This document shows positions 9,950 through 21,900 of a stretch of 26,491 bases of DNA, piece by piece (positions within the stretch are counted from its first letter, which is position 1; each line of letters opens with the position of its first letter). Location: the NCBI GenBank assembly GCA_965644295.1, contig CBFFRP010000618.1:1-26491 (forward strand), written 5' to 3'. Made by a program: the position numbers and the translations under genes. The notes beneath the pieces are model-generated. The model searched no databases. It was not told the DNA's origin and worked only from the letters and a program-made list of their open reading frames with translations. Origin of the DNA: Paraphysomonas bandaiensis. Lineage: Eukaryota; Chrysophyceae.

Positions 9950-12900
9950 ATGTTTAAAGCTGCTCGTGAGGGTAAAATCAGAGACGTGCAGAGGTGTATT
10001 AGGAGAGGTGTGAATATTAATGAAAAGGACCAGGTAAACCATACACACACATAGAATATATGTACCATAATGATACAGTGTTCTAAGGGCTCATATGTGA
10101 TTATTATAATTGTTTATAGGATGGTTATACAGCTCTTCACTCTGCTGTATCTGAAGGTCAGAGAGGTATGGTTGAGTATCTCATAAGAGCAGGAGCAGAC
10201 ATACATACACGAAGCAAAGTAAGTAACACATACATATACATACACATATAGATAGATAGTGTATTAAGGGCTCATATGTGATTATTATAATTGTTTTATA
10301 GGATGGTTGTACAGCTCTTCACTTGGCTGTATCTGAAGGTCAGAGAGACATAGCTGAATATCTTATAAAGGCAGGAGCAGATATTCATACACGAGCCAAT
10401 GTAAGTAAAATATATAAAAATATATGTACATACACATATATATAGATAGAGTGTTCTAAGGACCCATATGTGATTATTATAATTGTTTTGTAGGATGGTA
10501 ATACAGCTCTTCTTTTGGCTGTATCTGAAGGTCAGAGAGACATAGCTGAATATCTTATAAAGGCAGGAGCATATATTCATACACGAAACAATGTGAGTAA
10601 CCCCTCTATAAACATACATACATACATATATATATACAGTGTTATGAGGGCTCACATGTGATTATATATAGGATGGTGGTGTAGCTCTTCTCTTGGCTGT
10701 ATCTAAAGGTCACAGAGATATAGCTGAGTATCTGATAAGAGCAGGAGCAGATATAACTATACGAGACAGAGTAAGTAACCCCTCTACATCTATATACATA
10801 CATAACTACAGAGATGCAGTGTTATCTTGTATAGACTACAGGGCTCATGTGATTGTTTTTATTTTGTTTTATAGGATGGTAATACAGCTCTTCACGATGC
10901 TGTCTCTACAGGTCACAGAGATATAGCTGAGTATCTTATAAAGGCAGAAGCTGATATTAATGCACGGAACAGTGTAAGTAACCCCTCTACACATACATAC
11001 ATATGATACATACATATGTACATACACACATATTATATACATATAATCATATCGTGTTATAAGGGCTCATGTTTGATTATAATATATGTTTCACAGGATG
11101 GTTGGACAGCTCTTCTCTTGGCTGTCTCTCAAGGTCACAGAGATATAGCTGAGTATTTGATAAGAGAAGGAGCAAATATTCATATTCGAGACGATGTAAG
11201 TAACCCCACTAGATACATATACATACACATATATACATACATAACTATAGAGATACAGTAGACGCATATGTGACTACTGTTATTGTGTTTTATAGGATGG
11301 TAACACAGCACTTCACAAGGCTGTCTCTGCAGGTCACAGAGATATAGCTGAGTATCTTATAAAGGCAGGAGCAGATATTAATGCGCGGAACAATGTGAGT
11401 AACCCCTCTATACACATACATACATATGAACATATATATAACAATATCGTGTTATAAGGGCTCATATTTGATTATGATATATATTTTATAGGATGGTTGG
11501 ACAGCACTTCACAAGGCTGTCTCTGCAGGTCACAGAGATATAGCTGAGTATCTTACAAGAGAAGGAGCACATATTAAGATACCAAACAATGTAAACAATT
11601 CCGCCCCTCTATACACATATACATACATTTATAGATACATACAGTAAGGACTCATATGTAATTATTATTGTGTTTTATAGGATGGTAATACAGCTCTTCA
11701 CGATGCTGTCTCTGAAGGTAAGGGAGATATAGCTGAGTATCTCATAAGAGCAGGAGCAGATATGAATAAACAAAACAATGTAAGTATCCTGTCTACACAC
11801 ATATGTATACTTATATACATATAATCAAAATGTGTTTCTAAGGCTCAAATGTTATTATTATGATTCTTTTGTAGGATGGTTGGACAGCACTTCACAAGGC
11901 TGTATCTAAAGGTCACAGAGATATAGCTGAGTATCTTATAAGAGAAGGGGCAGATATTCAAATACGAGACAATGTATGTATCACATGAAAACACACATAT
12001 GTACATATATACATATACATATAATCATATCGTGTTGTAAGGCTCAAATCTTATTATTATAATTCCTTTGTAGGATGGTTGGACAGCTCTTCTCTTGGCT
12101 ATATCTAAAAGTCACGGAGATATAGCTGAGTATCTTATAAGAGAAGGAGCAGATATGAGTAAACAAAGCAATGTAAGTATCACGTCTACACACGTATGTG
12201 TGCATACATAGATATATATATAATCATAATGTGTTTCTAAGGCTCATATGTGATCCTTATAATTGTATTATAGGATGGTTGGACAGCTCTTCTCTTGGCT
12301 GTATCTAAAGGTCACAGAGATATAGCTGAGTATCTTATAAGAGCAGGAGCTGATATTCATACACGAGACGAGGTAAGTAACCCTTTTATACATACATATA
12401 TATATATATATATATAAACATATCGTGTTAGAGGAGCTCATATGTGATTATTATAATTGTATTATAGGATGGTTGGACAGCTCTTCCCTTGGCTGTCTCT
12501 GAAGGTCACGTAGATATAGCTGAGGATCTTATAAGAGAAGGATCAGATATGAATGCACAAAACAATGTAAGTATCACATGAAAACACATATATATATAGA
12601 TATACTTATGTACATACATACATATTTACACCTACATATTTACATATAATCATATCGTGTTATAAGGGCTCATATGTGCTTACTATTATTGTATTACAGG
12701 ATGGTTGGACAGCTCTTCACTGGGCTGTCTCTCAAGGTCACAGAGATATAGCTGAGTATCTTATAAGAGAAGGAGCAGATATTCATATACGAGAAAGTGT
12801 AAGTACCCCTCTATGGCTACCTACTTATACATATATATATACATATATATATACATATAATCATATCGTGTTATAAGGGCTCATATGTGATTATAATATA

Positions 12901-15900
12901 TGTTTCATAGGATGGTTGGACAGCTCTTCTCTTGGCTGTATCTGAAGGTCACGAAGATATAGCTGAGTATCTTATAAAAGAAGGAGCAGATATTCATATA
13001 CCAAACAATGTAAGTAACCCTTCTTTAGATACATATAAACGCATACATATATACATATGATAATATGGTGTTATAAGGGCTCATATGTGATCCTTATAAT
13101 TGTATTATAGGATGGTTGGACAGCTCTTCTCTTGGCTGTATCTAAAGGTCACAGAGATATAGCTGAGTATCTTATAAGAGAAGGAGCAGATATACATACA
13201 CGAAACAATGTAAATAACCCCTCTACACATACATACGCATATATATATATATATATGTGAATGTATCGTGTTATAAGGGCTCATGTTTGATTATAATATA
13301 TGCTTCACAGGATGGTTGGACAGCTCTTCACTTGGCTGTCTCTGCAGGTCACAGAGATATAGCTGAGTATCTTATAAGAGAAGGAGCAGATATGAGTAAA
13401 CAAAGCAATGTTAGTAACCCTTCTATAGATTCATACCTACTTACATACATATATATATACATATATATTGTTATAAGAGGGTTCATATGTGATTATTATA
13501 ACTGTATTATAGGATGGTTGGACAGCTCTTCACAAGGCTGTCACTAAAGGTCACAGAGATATAGCTGCGTATCTCATAAGAGAAGGAGTAGATATTGAGA
13601 TAAGAAACAATGTAAATAACCCCGCCCCTCTACGCACATATATAGATATGCAAACATACATACATATACATGCACACACGTATAAGGGATCATTTTATAA
13701 ATTTTGATATATATATACCCCACAGACCCATTATGTGAAAAGACGATATGAACATGCGGCGACTGACTGTGCCACTTCTTTTTGTGATGTTAATAGTTTT
13801 TTTCGCAGAAGTGCAAGACTCCTGTTGACTTGGCAAATGATGAAGCGATGCGTGAGCTCATCATAAATGCACATGTTAGTATATATCCTGTACCCTTCAT
13901 CGCATTGTAGAGCTAGAAATATATCATATGTATAATTGTACAGGCAGAAAGGCAGAGACAGGAAGAGAACGCTGCTGCAGAGGTATGTGTGGCTGTGGTA
14001 TGATATGTTGCATAGTATTGCTACGGTTGGTGTGTACAGGTGTCGTGTTTTTGTTTTTGTTTTAATTGAGTGTGTGTGTATTATTGTATAGTCTGAGAGG
14101 CAGAAACAGGAAGAGGAAGCTGCTGCTGCAGAGGTATGTGTGTTACGGTGATATAGTTATATGGTATGATATGTGTGATTTCATTGGTGTTGTTAGTGTA
14201 ATATATAGATGTCCTGTTTGCTTTGGTTTTTATTGAGTTTGTTTGTATTGTATAGGCTGAGAGGCTGAAGCAGGAAGTGGAAGCTGCTGCTGCAGTGGTA
14301 TGTGTGTCATGAGTTATGTAACAGAAACATATATAAGCTTGCAGTTTATATATTATGACAACCTAACATATAGATGTTTGAAGTATACATGTGTCACACA
14401 CGAGTATATGTGTGAAGTATTCATATAGTACATATATATATGCAGTATGTATGTAACGTGTACATATAATTCGTACATTTATGTGCATGCAGTACGTATA
14501 TAATGCAGATATATATATGATGTAGTTATATATGGTATGATATTTTTGATATCATTGATGCGGTTGTTATGAGCAGGCTGCTCGACGATGTGCTTCCGAT
14601 GTCTCCGTTGTGCATTCGAAAGTTCTTGAAGTGAGGAGTTTGCGCAAGCCGGATTCAACCTCTCGTGACAAGAAGTTAATGTTCTTCATTGCTGATGATG
14701 ATCTACGCGACTCTGTAATGGGCCTTTTGTCGGCATTTGAAAGCAAAGACTCATGGTTAACAGCTCCCTGTATAGAGGCAGTGGAGTCAGTAGATGGTTC
14801 GGATAGTGTCTTCGCAGAATTGGAGCGGAAGCTTCTGTCCTTACAAGAGTCTATCCGCTGTCATGTAGAAAGTAAGGATGTTGATATGGAGTATCTACAA
14901 GGACTTCAGGGTGAGCGCGATAGTGTTCGGCGAGACCTAGTGTCTGTAATGCGGACAATCCTCGCAGCTCCCGTGGAAAAGTGGTTAGAGGTTCTGAAGC
15001 AAGTCTACGATGGGTGCAGATGGTCAGGAAATGAGGTGATTGAAGCTGTAGAATGCATTGGAGAAACCCGTCATATATCGTCTACTGAGCTGATGACGCT
15101 TCTGTCGGATTTCGAAGATAAGATGGGAGAATGGGTGGGTGAGTGCTCGCGCTCCCCCGCTGAGGAGACAGAGAGAGCACTTGCGGCATTTCATAAATGT
15201 TTGGGATGTGTTGGGGAGATGTTAGTTGATGAAAATAGCATGAGTATGCATAATCTGGAAGTTTGTTCGAAGGAATTGGATGAGTGTCTTCGTATTGAGA
15301 GGGATCACTGGCAGTACCCTATGCGTTTTTACCCAGATATAAGGCGAGATACCAGGGAAGCATGTGTAGCAGTCGCGCGGTTTACCACATACTGGTGTCA
15401 TAAAGCTTCCGAAATTGTGCAACAAAGGGCCAGAATACGTAACCAGCTCGAGGAAATGGAGGTTTGGGTTGATGGTCCTCCCAAAGGAGAAATCTTCTCG
15501 GGCCTATTGGACGATATTAGAAATGCTCAGAAGCGTATTGCGCAGTGCAAGTTTGCTATTGAAATTCAGGAACTTGAGGGTGATAAATGTGACAGAACGA
15601 GACAACAACAACTCGAGGAAGATATGAAAAATGCGAAAGTAGATCTTCAGCTCAAGCGTAACGCACTGTGCAAAGAGCGAGCTGCTCTCTCTCGAATAGC
15701 TTTGACTCATTTTCCCGAGATGCCAATCTTGTGTCCTGGGATTGGTTTTGACCCGAAAGATTTGCCTGACATAGCTAAGGGGTTACTGATAATTGACCGT
15801 TCGATTGGTGATTACTCTGATTTAGTCGAGAGCAACAGCCGAAACTTGGTTATGAGGGGTTGCTTTGCTAAGAGGAACGTATTTTTGAAAGCTTTTTCAT

Positions 15901-17561
15901 GCAGCAATGAGGACCAACAGAAAAGCTTCTGGCGGGAAGCTCGCATATTAGCTACCCATTGTCAAAGTCCGTACATAGCGGACATCACTGCTGTATTCCT
16001 TGAGAAGGGTAAAGCGTATATAGAAATGCCTTTCTACATAAATGGAAACTTAGCGCTGTACCTGGAGAGACAAAAGCATGGGTTAAGCATATTGTCCAAG
16101 CGTCTATTATGCAACGATGTGCTGAATGGGTTGGCTCATTTGCACGGCAATAATGTGGTACACTGTGATGTGAAACCAGACAATATCCTTATTTCGGATA
16201 GAGGAACCGCTATGTTAACGGATTTTGATATTTCTATCGACTCCTTGAGTCGAGACCAGTCTACTTTGGGCGGGAAAATGAGAGGGTCTCATGATTTTAT
16301 GGCTCCTGAGATATTCATTGGTAATTCTCCATCTTATGCTTCCGATATGTACTCCTTTGGTGTGTGTGTACTTCACATCTTTGGCCTCGAGTGTAATCGG
16401 GGCAGTATGGATAAATTTCTAGTGCACAAGATTCCTAAGTGTGATGGAGAACTCAATGATTTGAGGAACCGACTTAGGGAGGTTCTGTGTCAAAATCCGG
16501 AGGAACGACTTTCTTCCCGAGATGCACTACAGAAGTCTTTCTTCGCCATACAAGATTTAGCCAATGATATTCAAACCCTCCGGGAAAGAATCGTTTGTCA
16601 GGAGCGGGAGATAGCGCAGGAGCGGGAGAGACTGGAGAAGGAACAACAAGCTCGCATGCGAGTATGTTGTTTGTGTGATGAAGAGGTAGATATGTGTCAG
16701 GGGTTGCAGTGCAAAGGAGAGGCTCGGCACTTTACTTGTGAAAGCTGTCTTAACGCTTATGTCAAAGTTGAGGCCACGTCAGAGAGGGGCCGACGTCGAC
16801 TAGTTCACATTTGGGACATATCTGGGCAACGAGACCTTTACCTTCGAGGCAACAAAGGAGATATTTTGAGGGAGTTCAGGCAAGTAGCTAACAGCACAGA
16901 GTTACAGAAGCCTTGGCCTAACATGAGAGCCCCTGAGTTTAACGAGGTTTGGGAAGAACGAACAGATTACGGTGGCGAGTTCCGGATCATGTGTCCCTAC
17001 CATTCTCACGGATGTAATGTGGGTCCCTTTGATTCCCATAAAGTGGTACGACTGTTAACAGAAGAGGTTCACCGTTTATATCAACGCAGTGAGCGTGAGC
17101 TTGTTGCTTGGCGAGAAATTTGCCATTACGAAGAGGCTCAGCGGCTGGAGAAGATCCGCCTGGCTGCCTTATCTGAGAAGGACAGAGAGATACAAACTCA
17201 CGGGAACTACATTAGGAATTGTATTTTGTCCCTCAGATGTCCGAGATGTGCGTGGCTGTTCACTCCAGATAGCTTAGACTACGGCCATTGTCTAGCTCTT
17301 TATTGTCCGAATTGCAACTGTGGTTTCTGTGGATACTGCCTACACGACTGTGGCGACGATGCCCACCAACACACTGCCAATTGTAGATACAATAATCGTA
17401 GACCTAATGTATTTAGCCGTCGGGCGGACTATGAGGAGTCCCAGCGGCTTCGTAGGACGGAGTTGTTGAAAGCATACTTAGCTACTATTCGTGTGGGAAT
17501 TCGTGAGGAGGTAATAAACGCTGTGACGGAGATCATTTCAGAATTAGGGATCACTATCTAA
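9950..17561 (+). CDS. Ankyrin-coiled coil-protein kinase-RING/RBR protein (right copy)
   Basis: Paralogue of the left gene, in opposite orientation. The 24 phase-0 exons are 9950-10033; eighteen 99-nt ankyrin exons between 10120 and 13611; 13809-13874 (ankyrin cap); coiled-coil exons 13944-13982, 14092-14133 and 14256-14297; and last exon 14577-17561. The model gives 1679 aa. The last exon has the same length as the left copy (2985 bp), with two compensating 2-codon differences (AVECIG for ECTG; DLVES for DLEIVES). The kinase keeps the VFLK Lys (about 1123), HCD Asp (about 1216), TDFD and MAPE. The RING2-like Cys equivalent to the RBR catalytic cysteine is about residue 1590 (GHCLALYC). The start at 9950 (MFKAAREGK) matches the left cap from its third helical turn; the left protein begins about 6 residues earlier, so a further upstream start or exon is possible. 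Function inferred as for the left copy. Confidence 0.85.
10120..13611 (+). repeat. Tandem array of 18 one-repeat ankyrin exons (right gene)
   Basis: Each exon is exactly 99 nt, phase 0, begins after AG with GATGG, and encodes one 33-aa repeat of the type DGWTALxLAVSxGHRDIAEY. Exons: 10120-10218, 10302-10400, 10494-10592, 10672-10770, 10875-10973, 11097-11195, 11296-11394, 11492-11590, 11681-11779, 11875-11973, 12074-12172, 12274-12372, 12468-12566, 12700-12798, 12911-13009, 13111-13209, 13311-13409, 13513-13611. Introns are 79-133 bp. Donors are mostly GTAAGT, with GTGAGT, GTATGT, GTAAAC, GTAAAT and GTTAGT variants. The units look like duplications of a whole exon plus intron. Each exon can be skipped without changing frame. 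Confidence 0.92.
13944..14297 (+). repeat. Three coiled-coil microexons of the right gene
   Basis: Exons 13944-13982 (39 nt, AERQRQEENAAAE), 14092-14133 (42 nt, SERQKQEEEAAAAE) and 14256-14297 (42 nt, AERLKQEVEAAAAV), flanked by AG and GTATGT. They are counterparts of the left microexons, but the WEEAE 30-nt type is absent and the introns (109, 122 and 279 bp) are not uniform. Confidence 0.85.
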
Positions 17562-17828
17562 TATTATGTTGTGAGCGATGAGCAGTTATGATATATATAT
17601 GTTGGATCGCATTGGTTAGGGAGAAATGTATTCAAACACATAATCTGTAATAGTCTGAAATACCCATCGTGATGTATAAACTCTCCACATATAATTTTGT
17701 CTTGAAAAGGGTGTCATATGAATTGTGTTATAGGAAAGTGCAATCAGCCCAGTGTAATACGAATAGATTTTATAATTTTCACGCAGCATTTATATAACCA
17801 CCCCATTCGAGAGCATTCATCCCAGAGT
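14515..17828. repeat. Right arm of large inverted repeat
   Basis: Inverted partner of 1 to about 3316: last exon 14577-17561, the end of the preceding intron (TTGATATCATTG...GAGCAG in both copies) and about 267 bp of 3' flank. The arms are separated by about 11.2 kb holding both ankyrin arrays, the IQUB-like gene and SOD1. Confidence 0.93.
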
Positions 17829-18477
17829 AATTATAAATGGATCTATAACTGAAAGTCTTTATATTTAGCAATAGGCGTTATAAACCTGTACCAATATAGT
17901 GGCTAGTTGAATGGCTAGACATACTAGCTAGCTAAATGAAGATATTTATCACAGTGTGGAAAATATTATTTATTACTTACTTACATAACACTTCAGTTTT
18001 ACAGTAATAAAGTCAACGACTACACAATTCAAGCTATTCAGTCATTAGCATAAAGTTATTGTTTGTACGACACCCCACGAATATTACGTCGACGTGTCAT
18101 CCGATCATAACATTCTCAGATAAGAGCACGCATTGGTTCACTCATTCTGTTGTAGGATTTGTCACTATTACCCATTGCTGTTTTTAGTCCTTTTCTTTGA
18201 CGAAGTTACTGTAGATAATATATATAAAACAAACACTAATATACTTAATAATATAACATAAATATACATAATAATATCAACCTGCTGCTAAGTGCCTCAA
18301 GTAACTTGCCGCTAGCTTGTAGACATGCTGTCCATTATTATAGTTGATGTCGTAAAAGTATTTTTGCTGTATACCTGAGTATACCTCTTAAATTTAATTA
18401 AATATATGTGTTACATGTAGCTACTTACCTCAGAAGTAATACCTCTTAAATTGTATATGATGTTGGAGTGAACAATG
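17562..18477. other. 3' flank of right ankyrin gene and unassigned intergenic DNA
   Basis: 17562-17828 belongs to the inverted repeat (3' flank of the gene). 17829-18477 is AT-rich with no coding signal I can support. Confidence 0.6.
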
Positions 18478-18720
18478 TTAATCTGATTCATGGTCTGACA
18501 CTTCTTGTTCTTCATCCTCGAAATCACCTTCTGTTAAACGGGTTGCATTTATACGCACCTGCAGTAGCATTTTTCCTGTTGACGTAACGTCGTGCTTCTG
18601 CTCCAAAGTACGGTGCATTGAGCGCTCCTCTCGGTTCGCCAGGTAAAGATCTGATGCGTTGCGTTCGGCTACATGACCGGTCGTACCCTCCTCTAAGCGC
18701 ACAAGGTTTAATATATTCAC
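18478..18720 (-). CDS. Unrecognised possible exon with acidic C-terminus
   Basis: An open frame of about 80 codons begins after a possible acceptor (TGCCAG) and ends TEGDFEDEEQEVSDHESD then stop. It is more GC-rich than the flanks, the acidic tail looks protein-like, and a possible donor (CAG/GTGCGT) lies inside. I do not recognise a family, and an overlapping frame is also open. It could be the last exon of an unknown gene, or chance. Confidence 0.25.
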   Translation of the reverse strand: MNILNLVRLEEGTTGHVAERNASDLYLANREERSMHRTLEQKHDVTSTGKMLLQVRINATRLTEGDFEDEEQEVSDHESD

Positions 18721-18980
18721 CTGGCAGTACTAGTTTAACATCGAAACATAGAGTACACAGCACACTAGAACAACTGCCGTCACTAAATCACTACATATCC
18801 ATGCATGTACTCACTCTGTTGTACAGTTAACCGTAGCAAAATAATCGAATGTCATTATTACAACGTTGTACACTCGTTACTGCCTGCTATTAATTAAAAC
18901 TCTTCTTAAACTAATTCTTCCATATAACACACTTGCTAGCACGAACAAGTACATATGGTAACAATTGCACGTCATGGTAC
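18721..18980. other. Short intergenic stretch
   Basis: 260 bp between the unrecognised exon and the ATPase stop codon. Nothing identified. Confidence 0.5.
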
Positions 18981-21900
18981 TCATACATCTCCGGCATCTC
19001 CGTTTGGTACAGCAGCGTACTCAATACGATTAACATGACTACGCACATTTCGTAGCTCCATGGTGATGTTATTGATATCACCAAACAATTGCTCCCACCG
19101 CCGGTTCTTCAAATTTTCGCTTCGCAGTTTCGATTTAAGCATTTCATCACTGACAACTGTCAAAATGACACCAACAATGATAATCAGCCATTCAAACCAG
19201 CGCGGTGCTGTCAAGTGAAATATGTCTTGAACCACGGGAACAAATACAACAATGAAAGTACAAGACATACTGAAAAGAATGGCCTTGATCATTGCAGTGT
19301 TACGGAAAGGATCATTGCGGATGGCCAAACTGAAAGATCTAGCAGTCAGAGGTCGCAAACACTCTGCAAAAGTAATAATAAGGAACACCATTGTCCGGGC
19401 AATCTTTAGTCCATCTTTTACACAGTCACCTGACTCCACTTCCACCCAAGTTCCACTTGACGTCAACTGATTACACTGTGTGATGAGATCGCCATCATCA
19501 TTGTACATATTGTCGATAAGCACCACACCAATATTCCACCACAAGCCCATGAAGAATGTAAGCAACATAAAAACGACAAGTACAGTGGCGTGTCCAAGAA
19601 TGCCGACAGCGATCACTCCGCTGAGAATTCTGGAATTTTTCTTTCTAGGAGGTTGTCGCATGACGTCTCCTTCTGGATCCTCAATACTGAGTGCAACGGC
19701 CGGCATTCCGTCAGTGATCAAATTGATAAACAGAATCTGCAGCGGTTCCAACGGATTCGGCATGCCGATAAGAAGAGACAATAAGATCACAAGAACTTGA
19801 GACCAGTTAGTGCCAATAAAATACATGACAAATTTGCGCAGATTGCTGTATATAGTTCGAACCCATTTCAATAGCACCAACAATCGAAGAAAATTTATCG
19901 TCAGTTAAAATCATATCAGAGGCTGCTTTGGCTACTTCCGAGCCTGCTATACCCATCGCAATACCAATATTTGCTTGCCTCAAGGCAGGGGCATCATTTA
20001 CCCCATCTCCTGTCATTCCGCATACTTTGCCTTGTCGCTGAAAAGATTTCACAATTTGAATTTTGTCCTCTGGTCGTGCCCGAGCAAAGACAAATGTGTG
20101 CCAGCGTTATTTCATCGATTTCCCGAGCACTCAAATAGTCACCATTGGGTCGGAGTACAGAGCAGTCGACGGCACACTCAGTTTCATCCATCGTAGGCCC
20201 AACTATGTTAATCATCTTAGCGATTGCTACAGCAGTTTTTAAGTAATCTCCGGTGATCATAACAGTCCGAACACCACCTTCCTTTGCCGTCAAAACAGCT
20301 TTCTTACCCCTGGTCGAGGGGGGGGTCCATCATACCTATTAGGCCTGAGAATACCATATTGGACACGAGCACATCTGAGCTTATCTTCAGTGGGGACAGA
20401 CTCGTCATCCTCATCAACAGCTATAGTCGTAGAACGACGATAGCAGGCCGCAAGAACACGTAAACCAAGATCAGATAGGCGGTCACATTCCTTGACGATA
20501 TCGCTCCGCATGTCAGCAGTGAGTTCAGTGACAACGGTGACCAGACCCATCATGCTCGTCACGAATCACGTATTTACACTTATTTAATAGGACAAGTGGG
20601 GCCCCTTTGGACATTACAACCAAGTTGTTTTGGTCATTTGCTTTGTCTGAAGATGAGTTCGGGGCAGGTATAAAATATTTGAACCGCTCTTCTTGGAGTC
20701 TATGCACTGAGGCCATCATTTTGAACTTGGAGCCAAATGGAACAACACACTCCTGAGGGTTTGACTTTCTGTACTCTCCCGTGTGGCGATACCGAATTTT
20801 TGGGAGGCTACAACCAGGGCCGCTTCGGTGGATGTACCAATAGGAACCCACTTGCCTTCATTGTAACGTAGACCGAGCTGGCATATAGCACGAGTCACCA
20901 TTGTGGCAGCCAGTGCAACAATCGACTGAGAATGAGGACCGTTTGTCACTTGGTTATCTTTTGAGTCCATCACATGGCCTTGCGTCGGATCATATCCACT
21001 CCCACTCAATGCTGTAGAGTCTCTCGTACGTCCACATCTGGGTGGCGGTCATTTTCCCAGTGTAAGGGTTCCAGTCTTATCACTGCATACAACAGAAGCA
21101 GACCCCAGAGTCTCGACAGCGGGCAAACGGCGAATCAAAACATTTCGCTCTGACACAGCGTGTGTTCCTAGTGCCAAGCACATGACAACAACAAGTGGAA
21201 GTCCCTCAGGAATCGCAGACACAGCCATACTAACCGCAAGCATCAAACTCTGGAGCCAAGGAGGATTGTCTTCATTATTCGGGTCTCTAAAGTTACGTAA
21301 AATACCGATAATTATCACCAACACAGCACCAGTAATCGCAAAGCCAGTCATAATGAGACCCAAATGATGGATTTCATCTTGTAAAGGAGTTCGCTTCGGC
21401 TGTACACTCGACATGAACTTCTTTATAGACGTGCAGCAGTTGGTGGCATTAACGACATACGACACAGAGAAGCTCGAAGTCTTCTTCTCAGTCTTTATGA
21501 TCATCCTCTTCTTCATCAGACTCATACTCTTCCGATTCAGAACTTCGGTTTTCTTGAATCTCACTCATTGAATCGATGTATACGAGATTGCATTTCTTGT
21601 GGTACTTTATTCTCACTGCTATCATTCTCAGGTCCTTGATTAAGTAAAGTAGCAATTGATCCCAACACTGTGTATTCATACCCGTTAAAAGGACAACACC
21701 CGTAAGTTTTCCATCCACCATACTAGTTGATCCATATACCATATTCACTGCAGTTAATTTATTTTCATCTTCTTTCAAGTGTTGTACGAGCAGATTTCTT
21801 TACTTCCGCTCGATTCCACCCGTTAAGATCATTTCATTCACTTTCACATGATGTGATTCAATTATTCGTATATCAGCAGTGAATCCAAATCACCCGTTGG

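Noticed and set aside
10120-13611. Regular repeat-spacer pattern resembling a CRISPR or satellite array
   Set aside because: The 99-nt repeats are coding ankyrin exons with splice sites on both sides, and the spacers are introns.
19840-19875. GGGTTCGAAC on minus, like a tRNA T-loop/B box
   Set aside because: It lies in the ATPase M5 coding sequence, with no acceptor stem or D-arm around it.
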